Of a stretch of DNA of 11,441 nucleotides, positions 7,071-11,441 are shown one piece after another. Numbering within the stretch: the first letter of the stretch is position 1; each line of letters opens with the position of its first letter. A program made the position numbers and the translations under genes. The DNA lies in the NCBI GenBank assembly GCA_000151295.1, contig GG745360.1, positions 125,212 to 136,652 of the forward strand. The letters run 5' to 3'. The notes beneath the pieces were generated by a model that did no database searches, was not told the origin of the DNA, and was given only the letters and a program-made list of their open reading frames with translations. The DNA comes from Allomyces macrogynus ATCC 38327 (lineage: Eukaryota > Blastocladiomycota > Blastocladiomycetes > Blastocladiales > Blastocladiaceae).

Positions 7071-9112
7071 ATGGGCAGTCGCCTTTCTCGACTGCGCAAG
7101 ACGAGCGATCCGCGCGCACCCTCGACCGCCTTACAACCAGTTCAAACCCAACAGCCGTCTGCTGCAACCGCCACCACCAGCAGCAACATGACCGACGCCA
7201 TCAACGAGCTCCCGCCCACACCGTTTCGCGTCATTGTCGACGGCCGCACGGGTACAGTCAAGTATGTCGGCGAGGTCGACGGCACCGCCGGGTCGTGGCT
7301 CGGCATCGATTGGGACGATCAGCGCGGCAAGCATGACGGCACTGTCAAGGATCGCCGCTACTTTACGGCCGCGCACGAAACGTCCGGGTCCTTTATTCGC
7401 TATGTGCCGTCGCGCGTGCAACTCGGCATCACGTTCCTCGACGCCGTGCGCGACCGCTACACGACCCGGGAACCGGTCGAAGGCGCGGAGGAGGCCAACG
7501 AAGGCACGTCGACGTCGGGACCCGATGTGAGTATCGTCAAGTGGGAGAACAGCAATATCGACGTGGAAATGGTCGGATTTGCCAAGGTTGCGCAAAAGCA
7601 GACGTATGCCGTGTTGTTGGACGACCATTTGCGTGCGAAAACTGCGTTCTGATCCTATCTACTGTATTGTAGCCTCGAGAACCTGCAAGAGGCCAACTTG
7701 ACCGACGGATTGGTGAGCAGTTTGGGTGACGTGTCGATTATTCCCTCGGTGCTGCCCAAACTCGCCATTGTGGACTTGACGGGCTCGCTCTTCTCGCAAT
7801 GGGCGCAGATCGCCGACCTGACACGCACCCTTCCTTGCCTCACGTCGCTCTACCTCAAGTATGGACAGCATTTCCCGACTCTAATGATATCTCGATTCTT
7901 GTGCGCTCATGTTGTCTCCTCTCCACCTTGTGCGCAGCCGTGTTCGCCTTCAGCTGCCCGAGGATGGGTCTACTCTCGCGGGCGCGTTTGACCAGGTTCG
8001 GCTCCTGACCTTGAACCTCTCGATGCACACGGCTGAGGATGTACGTACGAGTCAGGCCATGTCGAACGCTGTGCAGGCTGGTCAAAACTGACCTCATACG
8101 TCGTTCATGCTCTCTCCAGCTCGCGCAACTCGTGCCCAACTTCCCTGCTCTCGAGGAGCTGCACTTCGGCTTCAACAACGTGACCGAGCTCGTGCCGCTT
8201 GACGCGCCCAAGCTGCGGTACCTGAACCTTCAAAACAATGCCCTCGCTTTCGACCAGGCTGCTGTCTTGTCCGACCGCGACCGCCTTCCGGCGTTGCGGC
8301 ATCTCAACTTGCAGTGGAACGGGATCCCGAGTTTGGCGCCCGACACGGTAATCCCGCACCTCACGACGTTGTGGATTTCGGACAATAACCTCGGTCAGTG
8401 GACCGACGTCGATGCGCTCCACGCGTGGAGCGACCTCACGGAGCTGCGCATCAACCGCAACCCGGTCTACGCGGGCGACGCGGAACTGGCACGCATTCAA
8501 GTCATTGCACGCTTGCCGTCGCTGACGGTTCTCAACGGGAGTGAGGTGCGTGTGCTCGTTTGTGGTCTCTTCATCTCTCGTGCAATCGGGCGGATTGGAT
8601 TCTGACTGCCGTCATTGTTTCAGATTTCCGAAAAGGACCGCATGGGTGCCGAAGTCTACTTCCTCAAGCTCGCCAACGAGGCAATCCTCGCACAGACCGG
8701 TAGCGCGATCCACCAGGACACGCCGATCGAGGAAGTGCCGCCGCTCGTTCCCGCCGAAATTCTCGCCGCCTACCCGACGTTCCTGACGCTCGCGGCCAAG
8801 CACGGCGTCCCTGCCGTGGCCCCGCCCGAGTCCGAAAAGCTCAAGGTCGTGACCGTGCAGCTGCAGCGGCTCGACAAGAACGGAGAGGCCAAGGGCGCGC
8901 CGATCCAGCACCGGATTTTGCCATCGGCCAATGTGCGGCACTTCCGCGCGCTCGTGGCACGGCAGATGCGCATCAGCCCACGCAAGCTCAAGCTGCGCGT
9001 CACCGACAAGTGGACGGGGCGGCAAGAGTACATGGCCGCCGACGACGACATGAAGCTCGTCTCGTACTACAACCTCGAGGACGGGCAGGTCATTGATGTC
9101 CTGGATGCATAG
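7071..9112 (+). CDS. TBCE: Tubulin-folding cofactor E (TBCE / yeast Pac2)
   Basis: Cytosolic chaperone that captures alpha-tubulin from cofactor B and, with cofactors C and D, assembles the tubulin dimer. Exons: 7071-7603, 7673-7858, 7938-8040, 8120-8545, 8624-9112; introns 69, 79, 79, 78 nt, with CTGAT or CTGAC branch sites in most. Domains in order: CAP-Gly near the N-terminus (GRTGTVKYVGEV, GSWLGIDWDDQRGKHDGTV, ETSGSFIRY), leucine-rich repeats (LTSLYLNRVRL, FPALEELHFGFNNVTEL, LRYLNLQNNAL, LTTLWISDNNLGQW, LTELRINRNPV), then ISEKDRMGAEVYFLKLA, and a C-terminal ubiquitin-like domain ending DGQVIDVLDA. From 7071 the protein is 578 aa; from M40 at 7188 it is 539 aa, close to the human 527. The 7188 ATG has A at -3 and lies nearer the CAP-Gly domain, while 7071 (T at -3) is the first in-frame ATG, so 7188 may be the true start. 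Complete in the window. Confidence 0.96.
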
Positions 9113-9743
9113 GCGAGCTACGTTTGCGAGCTGTGATGTGCGGGAGCCGATGCATACGTGCGTGGTGCTTAGCTGTCGTTTGGTGCCCATTTTTCCGTGT
9201 ATAAAAAATGAAAAGTGATGTTTTGCGAGATTGATGTCGTCGTGTGCCTTGAAACACAGGCTGGCCTTCGCTCATCTCCAATGTCTATGACTGATGCTCA
9301 CCCATTTCTGCTGCTACAGAACAGAAATGGATGAGTGCGGTCCGTCTGGTCCGGATGGTACCAAGTCGCCTCAGCGAAGTGATGCGGAAGCAAGGGAACC
9401 ACGCGCAACCAGCAGCCGAGCACGTCACCCCGATTCATAATTAGAGTGACAGAGTCCCGCTCGCTTGTGAACTCTGAACGAGCAGCGCTCACGCAGAGGG
9501 ATCGAATGACATGGATGGCGTCCGGCATTGACACACTCTCACCATCTCCATGCCTCGTTGCTGTCGAGTTTCCGTTGCCGCGCGCTGCTGCGTCCGCTCC
9601 GCGATTCATTTCCCCTTCCGCAAATCCACAAGGCCTTTCGCTTTTTCTTCCCGCAGACACCCGCAATCGCTTTGTGGGCCGTGCCAACCGTTTCTGATCT
9701 GTCCGTGGTGGTCAACTCTCGGCTCTCACTTCAAGCTCCCACC
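9113..9743. other. Intergenic region: 3' end of TBCE and upstream region of the hevein/GH19-like gene
   Basis: An A-rich ATAAAAAATGAAAAG-like stretch at about 9199-9214, some 90 bp after the TBCE stop, may serve as its polyadenylation signal. A hairpin lies at 9297-9335. The last 200 bp before 9744 are C/T-rich, as expected of a fungal leader. The frame of the downstream gene stays open back to 9528 without an ATG. No tRNA or other RNA gene was recognised. Confidence 0.5.
9297..9335. repeat. Inverted repeat, 14-bp arms with 11-nt loop
   Basis: Left arm 9297-9310 and right arm 9322-9335 pair at 13 of 14 positions (core CCATTTCTG / CAGAAATGG). It lies about 185 bp after the TBCE stop and over 400 bp before the next start codon. 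It could be a 3'-end RNA hairpin or a miniature-element remnant; no function can be assigned. Confidence 0.55.
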
Positions 9744-11150
9744 ATGTCGACGTTCCAGTGCAGCGCGACGCGTCCATGCCGCAGCGACCTGTGCTGCAGC
9801 GCCGATGGGTATTGCTCGTCGACCGCCGCCGCGTGCGACCGCGCCGCTGGGTGCCAGAGCGGGTGCAAGTCGATTCCGTCCCCCACCGCGTGCCAGACAC
9901 AAGTAACCGTCCCCGACTTCCAATCGACGCTCTTCAACCCGATCACCCGAACGGGCACGACCTCTGTTCTCGCCCCCAATGGCGTGCTTCGCCCGGCGGG
10001 CGCGTCATGCGTGCCCACCAACTACGCGCTGAAGCCATGCGATCTCGTTGACGCCATGGACGGCGCCGCGTCGTGCCCGTACTGTCTATTCTACTACGAC
10101 GCCGTGCGCGAAGCGCTTGAGGCGTACGATTTCGCGACCCTCGACTGTGCCCCGGCCGGAAGCAAGCGCGCGGCCGCGTTCCTGGCGCAGATGCGGCACG
10201 AGACGGGGTATCTGCGCACGCTCTACCAGCCGCTCGACGGCGGATCTGGCGCGTTCCACGTGATTCCGATGCATTTTCCGGCGCTGATTGCGGGGATTCC
10301 GCGGCTCGCAGCGGCCGTCGCGGCCGAGTTGCCGTGGACCAACCTGAACGAGATTGCCACGTCGGTCACGTCGAATTCGACACTGCAGCGCATGCTTGGT
10401 TTAATCATTCAGCGGCCGGAACACGCGTTCTTGACGGCGGGGTACTGGCTGACCGAGGCGGCCGCCGCACGACTGGATTCGCGGTGTGGCGACTTGCGCG
10501 TGCGTGCCGACGAGGGGATCGGCGTGTATAATGGCGAGGATCGCAGTACGGGGTACTATGAGATCTCTCGGTGCATTTTCGGAGTGCGTATCGGCTTTTT
10601 CCTTTTCTCCACTTTGCGATCTGGCTGATCGGAACGCACCCGATAGTCTCTTCGCGACGATTACGGCCTCACGCAGCGCGTGCAAGCGTACAAGGACATT
10701 GCTAAGTATACGACGCAGTACAGCTCGAGCTACGTGCGCACACCGCCGGCGTACGCGACCACACCCACCCCGACGCCCGCCGTCGACTGGACGACGCTCG
10801 GGATCGTGATTGGCGTCACGATAATTGCCGTCTTCCTCGCCGACCGGCTCAGCCGGTACCTGCGCCGCACGGGCCGGATCCGGCCGTTCTGGCTCAAGCG
10901 CGCACCGGGGCCTGCGACGGCCACGGTGCCGGTGCATGGCAAGAGCAAGGTCGGGGCCGAAGTCGCAGGCATGCAGAAGAGTGGGAAGAGAGACGGGGCG
11001 CGGACCGAGAGCCGCACGGAACTCAACCCGATGGGTGGTGGCGGAGGCAAGTCGCAAGAGGCGCTCAGTGTCCGGACGTCGCCGACGTTGGGCGGGGAAA
11101 AAAATATGCCAGGAAGTCGGTCGTCGAGGCACTGCGAGAGCTGGATATGA
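9744..11150 (+). CDS. Hevein-type chitin-binding (CBM18) plus GH19/lysozyme-like protein with C-terminal membrane anchor
   Basis: Two exons, 9744-10583 and 10647-11150, split by a 63-nt intron (GTGCGT...CGATAG, CTGAT branch site at about 10624); 447 aa. Residues 6-41 hold eight cysteines (6, 12, 17, 18, 24, 31, 37, 41); the last seven match hevein positions exactly, with Ser19 and an aromatic at 23 kept but Trp21 and Tyr30 replaced. Residues 143-155 (AAAFLAQMRHETG) match the GH19 catalytic block with Glu153 as likely proton donor; YYEISRCIFG...RVQAYKDIAK resembles the end of that fold. A Thr/Pro linker (311-325) precedes a membrane segment at about 329-346 and a basic tail of about 100 residues. 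The start at 9744 is CCACCATG, but no signal peptide follows, which is odd for a disulphide-rich domain. It probably acts on chitin or related wall glycans at the cell surface (inference). The 3' end may be frameshifted at 11098-11104. Confidence 0.8.
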
Positions 11151-11164
11151 TGGAAGAGCACTGA

Positions 11165-11441
11165 AAAGGGGGGTGTGTGGGGTGGTTTTCTTGTTACGTG
11201 GTGTAAGACAGTAGGGGAGTTCGGAAGTGTAGCGGAGTGGAAAGTGGGAGAGTTAGAGGGGATTAGACATGAGTGGGGGGTGTAGCGTTAATGCTAGGCA
11301 GGGTCAAACGCGGGTGAGGAGAGCGCGATGAGCAGCGTCCCGCGTGTGGTAGTGACGGCTCGTATAGCTACACTCGACGAACTCACGACAGCTCGTATAC
11401 ACTCGTGTTATTAATTACGAGTTATTAATGTGATTGTTTTT
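11165..11441. other. Gene-free right edge with short direct repeats
   Basis: 11165-11300 is G-rich without a coding signal. At 11358-11376 and 11391-11405 there are two copies of a GCTCGTA...TACACTCG unit, the first with a 4-nt insertion (TAGC). At 11407-11415 and 11421-11429 the 9-mer GTTATTAAT occurs twice. The terminal 40 bp are AT-rich, perhaps the start of an intergenic spacer or a convergent gene's 3' region. Confidence 0.45.

Noticed and set aside
6580..7191. 203-codon plus-strand ORF from an ATG
   Set aside because: It runs through the C/T-rich promoter zone and into the TBCE 5' end in another frame, and its product shows no recognisable domain; its early part may be a coding relic, but evidence is too thin.
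9338..9420. Possible tRNA or snoRNA in the TBCE downstream region
   Set aside because: No B-box-like GGTTCGAATCC sequence or cloverleaf pairing, and box C/D-like words are not paired with a terminal stem.
9528..9743. Upstream in-frame extension of the hevein/GH19-like protein
   Set aside because: The frame is open but begins without an ATG, and the first ATG (9744) has an ideal context.
10401..11132. 243-codon minus-strand ORF
   Set aside because: Fully antisense to the hevein/GH19-like gene; Arg/Pro/Ala-rich as expected for a shadow frame in GC-rich coding DNA.

Overview
The window reads as nuclear DNA of a fungus. Four genes have clear eukaryotic exon structure. Their introns are very short (63-79 nt), GT-AG, and usually carry a CTGAY-type branch site about 20-30 nt before the acceptor. 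The exons are GC-rich and CpG-rich. The gene set (COQ4, a METTL6-type tRNA methyltransferase, tubulin cofactor E, and a hevein-domain chitinase-like membrane protein) fits a GC-rich fungus. A zoosporic, early-diverging lineage (chytrid or blastoclad) is my first guess because of the hevein/GH19-like protein, but a GC-rich basidiomycete is not excluded. I see no tRNA, rRNA, CRISPR or prokaryotic signal.

Layout. Positions 1-285 (minus) hold the 5' end of COQ4 (ubiquinone synthesis), cut off by the window edge. It is divergent across about 260 bp from a five-exon METTL6-like tRNA m3C methyltransferase (545-1781, plus). From about 1950 to 6530 there is no intact recognisable gene. This stretch holds a broken leucine-rich-repeat-like reading frame (1981-2972), a T/G-rich tract almost lacking A on the plus strand (around 3121-3240), short relic frames on both strands (3404-4273), a strong 16-bp-arm hairpin (4403-4439), and relic coding frames from about 4805 to 6529 that include one surviving 268-codon ORF. 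The block from about 3700 to 6180 is strikingly poor in CpG and rich in TpG/CpA, whereas the flanking genes are CpG-rich. That is the pattern of cytosine-methylation decay or a CpG-targeting RIP-like process.

The right part returns to ordinary genes. Tubulin-folding cofactor E (7071-9112, plus, five exons) has CAP-Gly, leucine-rich repeats and a ubiquitin-like domain. It is followed by a 630-bp intergenic stretch with a small hairpin, and then a two-exon gene (9744-11150, plus) for a hevein-type chitin-binding domain, a GH19/lysozyme-like domain and a C-terminal membrane anchor. The last gene shows a probable reading-frame problem at a run of seven A near its 3' end. The genes do not form a pathway; they are independent housekeeping or cell-surface genes around a decayed, probably transposon-derived or silenced, island.
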